Below, piece by piece: positions 25,301 through 36,200 of a DNA stretch of 64,000 nt. A program made the translations under genes and the position numbers. Under the pieces are notes generated by a model. The model ran no database searches, had not been told where the DNA came from, and saw only the letters and a program-made list of their open reading frames with translations. The stretch comes from Diorhabda sublineata (lineage: Eukaryota; Arthropoda; Insecta; Coleoptera; Chrysomelidae), in contig NC_079476.1 of assembly GCF_026230105.1 (NCBI RefSeq), positions 37,748,559 through 37,812,558 on the forward strand, written 5' to 3'. Numbering within the stretch: the first letter of the stretch is position 1; each line of letters begins with the position of its first letter.

Positions 25301-28300
25301 TTAGTTTTATCCTATTGATTGTCTTGTTTTTCAGGATTGTCCGGTGATTCCCGGAGCAGTCGCTCCTTTATGTATGCCAACAGAAGAAGACGTACACGCT
25401 GTTTGTGGAAAGTACAGAGGCATCCAAGGACATCACAACTCATGTTATTTGGACGTTACTTTATTCGCAATGTTCACTTACACGTCAGTGTTTGACAGTA
25501 TTTTATTTAGGCCTAAGGACTCGTGTGATATTGACGACTACGAAGAAGTAAGACTTAAATTTCTTATCATAATTTATTTTCCATATTTACCACTATTTTT
25601 TTTTCAAGGTACAAAGGGTTTTGAGGGAAGAAATAGTGAACCCGCTCCGGAAGAACCTTTTTGTGAGCGCTGATCACGTAATGAAACTGCGTCGACTGTT
25701 AGATAGACTCAGTAACATATCCGGACTGACTAGTGAAGAAAAAGACCCCGAAGAATTTTTGAATTCACTGTTGGCTCAAATATTGAAAGCGGAACCGTTT
25801 TTAAAATTGAATTCCGGTCAAGAAACGTTCCATTATCAATTATTCGTTGAAAAAGACGCACATTTGACGTTACCTACTGTACAACATTTATTCGAACAAA
25901 GTTTTTTGACAAGTAATATCAAACTGAAGGAAGTACCAAGTTGTTTGATAATACAAATGCCAAGGTTCGGAAAGAATTATAAAATGTATCCTAGAATATT
26001 GCCTTCTCAGCTCTTGGACGTTACAGATGTGATAGATGGATGTGAGTAATTCATAATTTATTTATTTAAATAATTTGGAATTCTTATATCCATAAGATGT
26101 AGGTCTCCCGGTATGTACTGAGATAGTTTGTGGACAAATTTCCAGAACCTGGTATATAAACATATTTTCTCTTTTTGCACAGTAGTTGAAAACTCTGAGA
26201 AATATTTCTAAACTTAGCGAAACCTCCAAATGTGTCAATTTTCAAAAATATCTTAACTCGATGAAACTTAAGAGCAGCTTCTTAACTCTTAGAAGTTGAT
26301 GTTAAAGCTTTGGGATCTAAAAAATATCAAAAACGTTCTGTGAAATGTGGGAAACATTTAAAATATGAGAGCATAGCGTCCCGTCCATTTTTAGAGACAT
26401 TAGAATCTATTTACCACTCTCTATAAAGTATCGATTTGAAATAATTCTTAATACTTACAATACAAAAAGTTTAAAATATGTGAATTCACATCACACTAAT
26501 TTTTTAAGGGGTACAGTTTGCAGGCTTTCGTCTAAATTTCATCAACCCTCTAATAGTGGCTGACATAACCTCTAAAATTTCAACCTTCAACGTTAATCCC
26601 CTAACCTAATTTTTAAAAAATTAAATGGTATTTTTGTATTTCTTAAAATAATGAGGTATTGGTCCTTTCTATTCAAAACTTTAGGGGTTGTGAACACATC
26701 AACTGGAAGATTGATGTAATTTATTTAAAAACAATTTACAAACTGTTCCCCATAAAAATAAGTAAGATGTGGCTCTTGCTAAAGTTGATCCTCCTCGGAA
26801 TTCTTCCAATCCACCGATTGGCATGATTTCTTCTTTCATTGTTGTTTTTGTTTCCACTGCTAGTAGTGGTCCAGCTGTTTTATCAGACTTGGATGTCGCT
26901 CTCAGTCTTCTCTAGTGTATTCCGTTAGTTCCTTTAGTTGGATTTTGAGATGAGCCCTCATCTCTTTTCTTTTGGTTCAATTATTCTTACATTTCCCTGG
27001 TCCTGATACATTGAAGAGCATTCACTGCTTGTCTTAGACTGATGTATGTAGATGCATACAGCATGATAAAGATAAAGATGATTACTCTTCTTTTGGTAAA
27101 ATTTTCTTTAGATCTGCTGGGTCCTGATGCATTAAGGAATTTTTACTGCTTGCTCAGGTTGATGTTTCGCTGGATTTGAAGTTGATTTTTAGGTCTTCTG
27201 ATATTATGCATATAGCATGATAAAAATAAGGAGCTTCCTGATGAGGTGAGTCCTCTTTAGATCTTATGGGCCCCGAGGTACTATGAGGGGTTCACTGTTT
27301 GTCTCAGGCTGATATTTTGCTGGATTCGAAACTGATTTTTATGTCTTATGATGGGGATAATAATGACCCTGATGAGGTGGAGCATGGTCTTCGGTTAGAG
27401 CTTGAATAGTGTTCCGAGAACCAGTCGTTCTTTTCCCTTATTTTGTCCACTAGGTAGTCTCCACTTTTCTTATAATTTCATATTAATAAATAAAAACTAT
27501 TTCTAGCCCGTTATTGGTTTTGAAATAAACAAAAAATACAATGAATCAGAGCAAATAATCATTATACGAAGATGGGATTGAAAATGGTCAAACATACAGT
27601 TAAAGTTTTCTTTCATTTCCATCACTATTATAGGAAATACAGAGATTTAACAAACTAAAAATAAATATGGAAAACAATGTTGAAAATATTAATCCTTTCA
27701 ATATGTTTTAGAATATTCCTTGGTCTGTTAACATTTTACACAGTGTTTTTTTTTTGTTGGTTTTAGCTCCAAGAAATTGTATAGTTTGCGGAGAGTTAGC
27801 TCGATACGAATGCAGAGAATGTTTTGACGATTGTAGTAACGCCGGTTTAGAAAGCACCGCTTTTTGTATGGAATGTCTAAAAAAAGCCCACCAACACGAA
27901 AAAAGGAAACATCACAAACATACCAAATTATCTGTTCCCAGTGATTTTTCTTCTGTGTACGAAGTACCGCGATTATTTATGGAACTATTTGCTGTTATTT
28001 GTATCGAAACGTCGCATTATGTGGCTTTCGTTAAATGCGGAGTAGGACACGAAGCGCCTTGGTGCTTCTTTGATTCTATGGCTGATAGATTAGGTAAGCG
28101 CTTCTCTTATTCAACTCCTTTTACTTTTAATAGGACCATGTGGTGTTTAATTACCATCCATACCATTCTTACGGTAGACTCTCTACGTTTGGTTTATAGT
28201 TTTTCCTCATTTTGTCCATCCGTTTTTTGGTATCCTTTTGTCCTGATATCTCCAATCTTGTTTACATTCTTCAACCTATATCACCACATCCTGAATTCCT

Positions 28301-28939
28301 AATTTTGCTCTAATAACTGAACTTCTCATTTTTATATTTGAGACTCATCCTTTATTATTCTTCGCTTTTCTTATTCTGCTTCTTTTGGTTTGAAAAGGAC
28401 TATGTGTTGTTTAATTACCATCCATACCATTCTTATCAGTATCCTTTTGTCATGATCTTTTCATTCGTTTTCTACATCCTGAATTAGCGTTTCCATTTTA
28501 TTATTCTTTTTATTTTTGATGTTTCTAGGTCCTATGCATAATTTTTAGATCCTCATCTTGCTTGGTGTACTTATCAAATTATTTTTTCCAAATATCTTCT
28601 GACCCTTGATACTTTTATCGCTTTGTGTGGTGTGTCTTGTACAGTAATTTCTTTCTATCTGTACAAAAATGTAGAATACTGTACAACATTTCAATGCAAA
28701 TGAAAATTGATGTTGAAAGAGTATATTTTCTTTTTCCCCAAGGTGAAAAACATGGTTTTAACATACCTGAAATGGTGGCGTGTCCGGACGTACCCCGATG
28801 GCTCTCCGACGAAACCTTATGTAAAAACCTTCACGAAGAATGTCCCAACGATCGACATTTACCCGAGCATGCTCGTAGATTACTTTGCGATGCCTACATT
28901 TGTATGTACCAAAGTTCCGATGTGATGATGTACAGATAA
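7377..28939 (+). CDS. CYLD: ubiquitin carboxyl-terminal hydrolase CYLD, complete (8 coding exons, 910 aa)
   Basis: This deubiquitinase trims Lys63- and Met1-linked ubiquitin and dampens NF-kB/Imd and JNK signalling. Exons are 7377-7802, 16622-17357, 20462-20670, 25055-25246, 25335-25547, 25609-26041, 27767-28093 and 28743-28939. Phases agree throughout. Visible parts are a CAP-Gly module split over exons 1-2 (about residues 115-180: GTVRFNG, CFGIELH, AGIQYFK), a low-complexity linker in exon 2, a second CAP-Gly in exons 3-4 (GVVRWMG, SDGVYKGDRYF) and the USP domain. The likely nucleophile is Cys558 in GHHNSCYLD, with His820 in ETSHYVAF and Asp839 in FFDSMAD. A B-box-like zinc insert has CIVC, CREC, CMEC and a His cluster (about 741-788). 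The end is CDAYICMYQSS. The human protein has 956 residues and three CAP-Gly modules; the middle one is not seen here. Start context is ACCATAATGG. Confidence 0.94.
7803..9289. other. CYLD intron 1, first part, nothing recognised
   Basis: AT-rich intronic DNA after the GTAAGT donor at 7803. No coding frame, tandem repeat or inverted termini stood out. The same holds for most of 9616-12060, apart from the GC-rich patch at about 10870-11110. Confidence 0.6.
9290..9615 (+). pseudogene. mariner transposase relic
   Basis: Two pieces lie in order on the plus strand inside CYLD intron 1. Near 9310-9380 a KVEERSRYQSTSKP stretch matches the end of the mariner helix-turn-helix. Near 9490-9610, HPATSGSS/CDFWLFLKIKNWL and DSISDIEAATIEQMKSIPNES match the C-terminus around the PDL.PCDFWLFPKLK and IPEDDF motifs. 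Most of the DDE core between them is deleted and frames shift. No TIRs were identified. Confidence 0.65.
11042..11053. promoter_or_regulatory. NRF1/Ewg-type site in a GC-rich patch
   Basis: TGCGCAGGCGCA is a perfect match to the palindromic NRF1 consensus (TGCGCANGCGCA), whose fly relative is Erect wing. It sits in a short region (about 10870-11110) that is richer in CpG than the intron around it, which suggests an alternative CYLD promoter or an enhancer. No exon could be tied to it. Confidence 0.35.
12117..14725. repeat. tandem array A, 262-bp monomer, about 10 copies
   Basis: Positions of the recurring word ATGAGAAGTCTAGTCCCC are 262 bp apart (one step is 263 and one is 261). The first copy is divergent and enters from unique sequence near 12060, and the last ends at about 14725. 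A variant with ATGTATGGACAC occurs in monomers starting near 13125 and 13911, exactly 786 bp (3 x 262) apart, so a trimeric higher-order unit exists. Each monomer contains the same 71-codon open frame with an A-tract. It is a by-product of the repeat, not eight genes. Each monomer also has a short CCACCA/TGGTGG hairpin. The array lies in CYLD intron 1. Confidence 0.95.
15040..15140 (+). pseudogene. mariner transposase relic, N-terminal piece
   Basis: The plus strand reads QFESGNESVKEEERSIHP, which resembles the WFxxFKxGRxSVEDxxRSGRP segment at the end of the mariner helix-turn-helix. It is short and isolated, about 330 bp beyond array A. It may belong with the C-terminal piece at 16230-16540. 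Confidence 0.5.
15141..16229. other. CYLD intron 1, no gene seen
   Basis: AT-rich sequence between two mariner pieces. A few CpG-bearing words occur near 15720-15760, but no frame, repeat or inverted terminus was found. Confidence 0.5.
16230..16540 (+). pseudogene. mariner-like transposase relic, DDE core piece
   Basis: Plus-strand frames give DIFLQQDGYPAHYS-like and LTCLDFYLWG segments, matching the second and third catalytic blocks of mariner-like elements (QQDGAPPH... SPDLTPLDFFLWG). Stops and a frame change interrupt it. It ends only about 80 bp before CYLD exon 2, so the insertion lies close to that acceptor. Confidence 0.65.
17910..18325 (+). pseudogene. Jockey-type non-LTR reverse transcriptase fragment
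   Basis: In CYLD intron 2 the plus strand reads IPQGNVLGLLLYLVF (the usual form is VPQGSVLGPLLYLIY), then DPQTASQILQANLDKLQQWL and IQVNGSKSVYVAFN. This is the order of palm motifs and the following NxxKS/T segment in Jockey/X-element reverse transcriptases. The FADD box is destroyed and stops are present. It is cut off at about 18325, where the 41-bp array begins. Confidence 0.75.
18345..19622. repeat. tandem array B, 41-bp monomer, about 31 copies
   Basis: Words such as TCTTGGAGGAAACACTTGG recur every 40-42 bp. Three monomer types (GATGATTTTCTTGG, GAAGATTTTCTTGG, GGTAGAATTTTCTGGG) alternate to give a 123-bp higher-order unit, for example 18541 to 18664. Because 41 is not a multiple of three and the monomer lacks stops on the minus strand, all three minus frames stay open for up to 165 codons with a 41-residue protein repeat. 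That openness is arithmetic, not evidence of a gene. Edge monomers are more divergent than central ones. It lies in CYLD intron 2. Confidence 0.95.
20231..20670 (+). promoter_or_regulatory. CYLD: possible internal CYLD promoter and alternative first exon
   Basis: The frame of CYLD exon 3 stays open upstream of its acceptor (AG at 20460-20461, after the pyrimidine tract CCACTGTCTGTCTT) back to an ATG at 20308, adding 51 codons (MSLTQRKNINL...). A CTATAAAA box lies at 20231-20238 and a TCAACT initiator-like word at 20253-20258. A transcript starting here would encode a short CYLD with only the second CAP-Gly and the USP domain. The TATA-to-initiator spacing is shorter than usual and an open frame of this size can arise by chance, so this is an inference. 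Confidence 0.35.
20800..24070 (-). repeat. tandem array C, 168-bp monomer (about 19-20 copies) derived from a LINE reverse transcriptase
   Basis: TTCAACCATTCTGATTC recurs at 21116, 21284, 21452 and so on, exactly 168 bp apart. The monomer is 56 codons. On the minus strand it reads VIQLKYGKAAGTDNVQKEFL, then LLDNKTMTMITKMFNIT, a stop, and YTGKIESEWLKSEVQ. This is the conserved non-LTR reverse transcriptase segment (AIKxLKNGKAPGxDxIPAELLK...LTxxFNxIWxTGxIPxxWxxS). Two stops per monomer show it is not expressed as protein. A word with AACGTTGAAC marks monomers at 21491 and 22499, 1008 bp (6 x 168) apart, indicating a six-monomer higher-order duplication. The array fills most of CYLD intron 3. 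Confidence 0.93.
24071..24560 (-). pseudogene. LINE ORF2 relic upstream of array C
   Basis: On the minus strand this block reads, with breaks, ESHNVCRKIRALTGG, ILTYANANIITNEEDKIKR and PQKLFQEQRYNLEIVEALEL before running into LLDNKTMTMITKMFNIT of the array. The usual LINE arrangement here is the linker ...NGxLLTDxEEIxxRWKEYFxxLLN just before the reverse transcriptase fingers. Order and strand agree with array C, so the array was probably amplified from this very insertion. The junction replaces the GKAAGTDNVQKEF part with unrelated residues. Confidence 0.7.
24561..25054. other. CYLD intron 3 end, nothing recognised
   Basis: AT-rich DNA ending in the polypyrimidine tract and TTTTTTTAG acceptor of CYLD exon 4. 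No frame or repeat was seen. Confidence 0.6.
26985..27400. repeat. three diverged copies of a repeat unit in CYLD intron 6
   Basis: Segments around 26999, 27119 and 27269 each start with a GGTCCTGATACATT-like word, continue with TCACTGCTTGTCTCAGACTGATG, and two of them go on with GCTGGATTTGAA. The spacing is unequal (about 120 and 150 bp) and divergence is high, so this is an old tandem duplication or an eroded interspersed repeat. No coding frame remains. Confidence 0.5.
28116..28465. repeat. diverged 265-bp tandem duplication in CYLD intron 7
   Basis: The words GTTTAATTACCATCCATACC and ATTCTTA occur at about 28144 and again about 265 bp later at 28409. They are followed in both cases by a TATCCTTTTGTC word. 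The two copies have clearly drifted. The first copy begins just after the exon 7 donor. Confidence 0.55.
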
Positions 28940-28965
28940 ATAGGTATGGTACATACATGACTTAG

Positions 28966-28971
28966 AATAAA
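28966..28971 (+). terminator. CYLD poly(A) signal
   Basis: A canonical AATAAA lies 27 bases after the CYLD stop codon. The 182-bp tandem array begins about 150 bases further on, so the 3'UTR is probably very short. Confidence 0.7.
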
Positions 28972-29119
28972 GAGGATATATTTTACTTTTGTAATAATGT
29001 ACGTTTTCATTTTTTAATATCTTGATAATATTTTGCAATAATGATAAGTCGATGTTGAAATTGTTCTGGAAATTGTACGATTAAAGACTCCTTAGATACA
29101 CATTGTTAATGAGGGATTA

Positions 29120-31870
29120 TCAAGTGATAAAGTAAACAAAAAAATTAAAACTTCAAGTTCCCGTGCTACTTTCTTCCTAATATTTCGTCTTGGGTGGAAA
29201 TTTGATTCTAATAATGATAAATTTATGAAAATAAATGGCGCAGTCAATAGGATTATTGTTCAAAAACAGTTTTAGGATAGTCTTTCAGAGAAATTACAGT
29301 TTTTGTCATCAATCAAATCAATTAGTGAATAGAGGAAGTTCCCACGGTGCTTTTTTCATAATATTTGGTCTTGGGGTCGAAATTTTATTTGAATAATGAT
29401 AAATTTATGAAAATAAGTGGCGCAGTCAATAGGATTGTTGTTCAAAAACAGTTTTAGGATAGTCTTTTAGAGAAATTACAGTTTTTGTCATCAATCAAAT
29501 CAATTAGTGAATAGAGGAAGTTCCCACGGTGCTTTTTTCCTAATATTTGGTCTTGGGGTCGAAATTTGATTCTAATAATGATAAATTTATGAAAATAAGT
29601 GGCGCAGTCAATAGGATTGCTGTTTAAAACCAGTTTTAGGAGAGTCTTTTAGAGAAATTACAGTTTTTGTCATCAATCAAATCAATTAGGGAATAGAGGA
29701 AGTTCCCACGGTGCTTTTTTCCTAATATTTGGTCTTGGGGTCGAAATTTTATTTGAATAATGATAAATTTATGAAAATAAGTGGCGCAGTCAATAGGATT
29801 GTTGTTCAAAAACAGTTTTAGGAGAGTCTTTTAGAGAAATTACAGTTTTTGTCATCAATCAAATCAATTAGTGAATAGAGGAAGTTCCCACGGTGCTTTT
29901 TTCATAATATTTGGTCTTGGGGTCGAAATTTTATTTGAATAATGATAAATTTATGAAAATAAGTGGCGCAGTCAATAGGATTGTTGTTCAAAAACAGTTT
30001 TAGGATAGTCTTTTAGAGAAATTACAATTTTTGTCATCAATCAAATCAATTAGTGAATAGAGGAAGTTCCCACGGTGCTTTTTTCCTAATATTTGGTCTT
30101 GGAGTCGAAATTTGATTCTAATAATGATAAATTTATGAAAATAAGTGGCGCAATCAATAGGATTGCTGTTTAAAACCAGTTTTAGGAGAGTCTTTTAGAG
30201 AAATTACAGTTTTTGTCATCAATCAAATCAATTAGGGAATAGAGGAAGTTCCCACGGTGCTTTTTTCCTAATATTTGGTCTTGGGGTCGAAATTTTATTT
30301 GAATAATGATAAATTTATGAAAATAAGTGGCGCAGTCAATAGGATTGTTGTTCAAAAACAGTTTTAGGAGAGTCTTTTAGAGAAATTACAGTTTTTGTCA
30401 TCAATCAAATCAATTAGTGAATAGAGGAAGTTCCCACGGTGCTTTTTTCATAATATTTGGTCTTGGGGTCGAAATTTTATTTGAATAATGATAAATTTAT
30501 GAAAATAAGTGGCGCAGTCAATAGGATTGTTGTTCAAAAACAGTTTTAGGATAGTCTTTTAGAGAAATTACAGTTTTTGTCATCAATCAAATCAATTAGT
30601 GAATAGAGGAAGTTCCCACGGTGCTTTTTTCCTAATATTTGGTCTTGGGGTCGAAATTTGATTCTAATAATGATAAATTTATGAAAATAAGTGGCGCAGT
30701 CAATAGGATTGCTGTTTAAAACCAGTTTTAGGAGAGTCTTTTAGAGAAATTACAGTTTTTGTCATCAATCAAATCAATTAGGGAATAGAGGAAGTTCCCA
30801 CGGTGCTTTTTTCCTAATATTTGGTCTTGGGGTCGAAATTTTATTTGAATAATGATAAATTTATGAAAATAAGTGGCGCAGTCAATAGGATTGTTGTTCA
30901 AAAACAGTTTTAGGATAGTCTTTTAGAGAAATTACAGTTTTTGTCATCAATCAAATCAATTAGTGAATAGAGGAAGTTCCCACGGTGCTTTTTTCATAAT
31001 ATTTGGTCTTGGGGTCGAAATTTTATTTGAATAATGATAAATTTATGAAAATAAGTGGCGCAGTCAATAGGATTGTTGTTCAAAAACAGTTTTAGGATAG
31101 TCTTTTAGAGAAATTACAGTTTTTGTCATCAATCAAATCAATTAGGGAATAGAGGAAGTTCCCACGGTGCTTTTTTCCTAATATTTGGTCTTGGGGTCGA
31201 AATTTGATTCTAATAATGATAAATTTATGAAAATAAGTGGCGCAGTCAATAGGATTGCTGTTTAAAACCAGTTTTAGGAGAGTCTTTTAGAGAAATTACA
31301 GTTTTTGTCATCAATCAAATCAATTAGGGAATAGAGGAAGTTCCCACGGTGCTTTTTTCCTAATATTTGGTCTTGGGGTCGAAATTTTATTTGAATAATG
31401 ATAAATTTATGAAAATAAGTGGCGCAGTCAATAGAATTGTTGTTCAAAAACAGTTTTAGGATAGTCTTTTAGAGAAATTACAGTTTTTGTCATCAATCAA
31501 ATCAATTAGTGAATAGAGGAAGTTCCCACGGTGCTTTCTTCCTAATATTTAGTCTTGGGTGGAAATTTGATTCTAATAATGATAAATTTATGAAAATAAG
31601 TGGCGTAGTCAATAGGATTGTTGTTCAAAAACAGTTTTAGAAGAGTCTTTTCGAGAAATTACAGTTTTTGTCATCAATCAAATCAATTAGGGAATAGAGG
31701 AAGTTCCCAAGGTGCTTTTTTCCTAATATTTGGTCTTGGGGTCGAAATTTTATTTGAATAATGATAAATTTATGGAACTAAGTGACGCAGTCAAGAGGAT
31801 TGTTGTTTAAAAACAGTTTTAGGATAGTCTTTGAGGGAAAATACACTTTTTTTTTATTAGTGACTAGAGG
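29120..31870. repeat. tandem array D, 182-bp monomer, about 15 copies
   Basis: CCCACGGTGC recurs at 29341, 29523 and 29705, exactly 182 bp apart. A monomer type marked by GATTGCTGTTTAAAACC occurs at 29615, 30161, 30707 and 31253, that is every 546 bp, so the array is a clean trimeric higher-order repeat. Flanking monomers at both ends are the most diverged. It starts only about 150 bp after the CYLD poly(A) signal. No coding frame survives across monomers. Confidence 0.96.
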
Positions 31871-32803
31871 AAGTTCTTAAAATCAGTGTAATTTTATGAA
31901 AAGGAAAAAAATAAGAGCTAAAGTTAGAAATATGAGAAAAGAACTAGAACAAAACTAAAGAAATAAAGAAACATGAAATTCAAAGGATGCACCAAGTCAT
32001 TCATAAGAGAAACTCTTCATTGATTGAGTCTTATATAAAGAACAAAAACCCAGAGAAGACAAAACAAAATTGAGCTACTTCAATATTGTTGAACTATACA
32101 TGAAGTATGACTGAGTTACAAATAATCTTCTTAAAGTCTTTTAATCAGTCATATTAGTGTTTACAAGATGACAAAGAAAAGAAGGAGAAAAAATAGGACA
32201 GGAACATTTTTTAATAGAAATAGTTTAACTATAATTTGTGTAGACAATTTGGCCACTATTTTGACTGTCGAGGCTACTATTTTGACCTGCAGACTAGATG
32301 TGTGTATCTAGAGAGTCTTCAATCTATGATAGACATTATTATATTTGTTTCAAAATATCTACAAGAAAAACTTTTAGTATTAACAAACAAATTAAACAAT
32401 GATAATGTACTGTTAATTAATATTCTGTTATTAATTATCAAATAAGATTTAATACTGGTTTAGAAATTTTTCAAATTCTATATCTGATACTTGCTTCGTG
32501 CAAATATTTAAAGACGTACAAAAATGTTAATGAAAAGGTTTTATATAACTATAAATTATAAATAAAAAAATTGATAGTTATATATTTTCACAAAATCTTG
32601 TTAAATATGGGTATGTTCATATTCTATGAGATTCACCATGACAAGAGGATTCTTTTCAATACTCACTTATGTACATATACACAAAGTAACTAAAAAATAT
32701 TAGAAAATACTTAGAGCAAACGTCTTTTTTTTTGTTTAAATTTCATATGGAAGAAATTTTGTTGTACAGTTTTGAAAAACTATTTATATTGTTCCAATCC
32801 ATC
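31871..32803. other. intergenic, nothing recognised
   Basis: AT-rich DNA between array D and the fold-back element. Short open frames such as 32236-32445 show no domain and no coding-like composition. Confidence 0.55.
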
Positions 32804-32964
32804 CATACTAAACAGACTGTTTACACTCACAATTACACTGAGACTGAGAGTAAACTGTTTACCTTCAGTCTCTGAAGACTCACTTTTTGGTTATCGAAAC
32901 GCGCGTCAGACAGTGTAATTGTGAGTGTTGGTGTAGTGGTAGTGTTAACAGTGTGTTCAGTATG
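32804..32964. mobile_element. fold-back element enclosing a hammerhead-like core
   Basis: An 18-base arm at 32823-32840 (ACACTCACAATTACACTG) has a perfect inverse at 32911-32928. Outer arms at 32804-32822 and about 32944-32964 are also inverse with a few changes. Between them lie CTGAAGA (32872-32878), GAAAC (32896-32900) and GCGCGTC (32901-32907), which are the conserved strands of a hammerhead ribozyme core in the right order. GTCT just before CTGAAGA can pair with AGAC just after GTC as stem I. Stem II is poor, and the motif has one extra base compared with a strict core, so activity is doubtful. Confidence 0.55.
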
Positions 32965-33159
32965 AATATCACCAACGATTCCAAAACTTCCAACTTAACT
33001 ATATATTATATTAAGTTCATTGATGTGCCCTTATTATGTTAATCTTTATTAAAAATTATGAATAATAGTTGCATGAAAATTTTCTAAGGTTAACAACAGT
33101 TTTTATCAGTAACTATACTTTTCAATTAATTGCAACAATACTGAAATAATGAAAATAAT

Positions 33160-33241
33160 TTCGATCTCTGAAGATGATGACTTATCAAAACAGTGTAATT
33201 GTTAATTTTGATATAGTGATAGTATATAGTGTGTTCAGTAA
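33160..33241 (+). repeat. second, diverged copy of the hammerhead-like repeat
   Basis: About 300 bp after the fold-back element the same word order returns: CTCTGAAGATGATGACTTATC, then CAGTGTAATTGT, then ATATAGTGATAGTATATAG and GTGTTCAGTA. The GAAACGCGCGTC block is deleted. The two together show that this is a repeat family and that it can lie in tandem. Confidence 0.6.
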
Positions 33242-36200
33242 AACAGTAGATGAACTTGATTTTTCTGAATTACAGAAACTTATAAAAATGAACGTACAAT
33301 ACATTTATTTATGTTAAAAACAATCTTGACTTTTTAAATGTTCCATTTTTAGATTTTTACAAACTAAATAGTGTTTTATGTAACATACTATGAAAACAAA
33401 ATTATTTTATTTCAACTTATTAATATTGTACCCTAAATTTAAACAATTTTTTTTCTCATTGCATTTTTAGTGTATTTCATTAATTGTTATTTTATATTTT
33501 AGGGGTAGAAAGTGAATTTCAGGAGTGATCAACTGTGATTTGTTAATTTATTTCACTAATTTTACAGTTAATACTTAAATATTATCAAAGTGGCAGTGAG
33601 ATTAATGCATACAGTCATAAAATTAATGTATAGATAGATATAGATATGAATATAGCAAAAGGCAACTAGAAAATCAGCTCGTTTGTTATTATATTTTTCT
33701 ATTATATGCTTCTAGAGGCTTTTATACAGTTTAATCATGTTGACGACGATGTATTTCCGGCTGGAAGGACCAATATATGTGTTGTTAACAGCTTTCGGCT
33801 TAAACAAGATATATTGAAACTTCATTTTCTTTTTGAAAATATTATAAACTTGTTTTTACCTCATCGAAATGTATACTATGTAGATTTTTATTGCTGTTGA
33901 TATTCAAAAGATGAAAATCAGTATTTTAATTGTTAATAATTATAATAACGGTTTAATTAGGATCATTTATTTTGGATTCTTATTAAAAATGTTTATACTT
34001 TGTTGTATATAGTTGAATAATAGTGTACAAATAAACATTTACTGATCTAATTGTTATTTTTTTTCTATTATTAAACGTATAGAATATTTTTTGTAGTAGA
34101 AACGCTTTTTCAACACGTGACTGATACGTTATCAATCATATATAGCGTCGGATTTTGGAAGGCACTAAGGGGGCTGAGTCCCAAGTAGTAGGCAAAATTA
34201 CTAATTTGATCATTCATTTTAAAAGCAGTTTTTGATTCGTAGCAAAAAACTAGAAAGCAGAAGCCTTCAATGTCAATGTTCGAGTATATTATATTTTATC
34301 GAGATAGTACTTGTCAATTTTAATATATCAAGATAAAAACTTCATTTTTGATCTAATTAATTCAAAAGGTGTTTCATGAAACAATTTTCATAAACCCGAA
34401 GAAATACAAGGATTAGATGATTTGGCAAAAACTACCATAACTTGGCCTCAGTACCTTTCTATTAGAGAAATTATCTTATTTTCACAGTTCTTTAAAAATA
34501 AACAAAAGAAACGGTTTTTAAACAAAAATTGTGATAATTTGATTCGATAATATACAGTGTGATTACTAAAATTGGAAATATACACAGTGCTAATATGGAC
34601 GATCATAGATACTGATAGAAATAATTATGACTGGAAGTTAAATCAATAGAAATAGGACAAAGGGTGGTCGGGTGAGGATGCAAGTAGTATCAACGCAAGA
34701 TCCGATCCACGCCGGAAAGCGTTAAAATTCATTTTAACGAAATATCTTATGGTTTTCATCGAGTAACTCCTGGAAAGGTTTGTGGAAAATTAAAGTAATC
34801 ATGTTTCTTATTATTTATTTTCACCAGATCTTAAAACTATTAACTACATATTGCAACCGTTGTACTATCGGTTTGTTAATATTATTAAACTATCTTTTAA
34901 CAACTTTCATGGGAGGGTGACTTATGAAAAAATATTATTTCCTCACTTTGGTTTTCTTCGAAGTCACCATTAATAAATTGCAAATTTATTTCACAACTGA
35001 AAGTTGTTAAGTATAGTCAAATGTAAAATCTATTTGTAATGTTATGAATGAGATCAAATCACCCATGTACCAGTTAATAAGTCTTCGATAACTAAACTAA
35101 CCAATAATTAATACTCGACCAATACATAAGGAATCAGTTGACATAATTTTTTTTAAACTAATCCAATTTATGGAATAAAATTGTTTGGAAAGTATTTTTT
35201 TCTCAACCGATCAGAGTGGAATTGATGTGGGTAATTCTCATGAAATCTTGAAACTCCTGTCCTAGATGTTGTTTTTTTCAAACGAATATCATTATAGCTA
35301 TAAAATTTGGGATTGTACGGGCATTTGTGAGTATGTATGTATAGTTTTGAACTATGACTAGTCTATTGTAAATAGAAAGAAACTTTAAAAATTTCTCTCA
35401 ATTTAGAATCATAAGTCATTAAATACTTGTCTAATGTGAATACCATATTTGTCCCATGAAAAATAATCATGCCCTCACAGTATTACCAACAGTCGATAAG
35501 TAAATATATTTTTGAGGACTTTGCTGGTACTTGTATTAGTTTTTAACAGTTGGTAGTACGGTTACTTGTTCGGAATGGCGAATTGACTTCAAGTTTATTT
35601 AGAGTAATAGTTGGAAGAAGATTTCATTGTAAATTTTTGAACATTTTATTCAACCATTCCATCACAGTGAAGAACAAAAAAGGTAATTATATTATTTCAA
35701 TTTTGATGGCATAGTTAAGTATGTTTTTAGAGGTAAAAAGGTTTAGGTTTTTTTAGGTTATGATTCGTTTTATCATTCTCTCATTTTGAATAAAAGTGAG
35801 GGGATGTTGTAGAAACCACATGTGGTACCATAATGTAACCTTTGTAGGTGAAGAATTTGTTCTAATCCATGATATTTAGGACAAAATTGGATATAATAAT
35901 ATAAAATTACTCCTAAAAAGGAAAGCTGTAGCTTAACATGTAATAAATCCTGACTTGAACTATTTAAGGACGATATATGTGGTAGGGTAAGAGCCTTACT
36001 GCTTCAACCTGGAAGCCTAAATGTGCTTTTATTAACGCTGAAACAAATGTGTGATCAGATAAATGAAGTGATTAGAAAACTAATTTTACATAAGCCCCGA
36101 ATATGTGAAGAGTAAGGAACTATTGAATTTTTTTAAAAATTTGACAAACCTCAAAAATATATTGAAGGCATATCAAAATATTTTTTGGCTTCAATAAATT

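Noticed and set aside
33706..33900. 64-codon plus frame in intergenic DNA
   Set aside because: No homology that I recognise, no splice or promoter context, and a length expected by chance.
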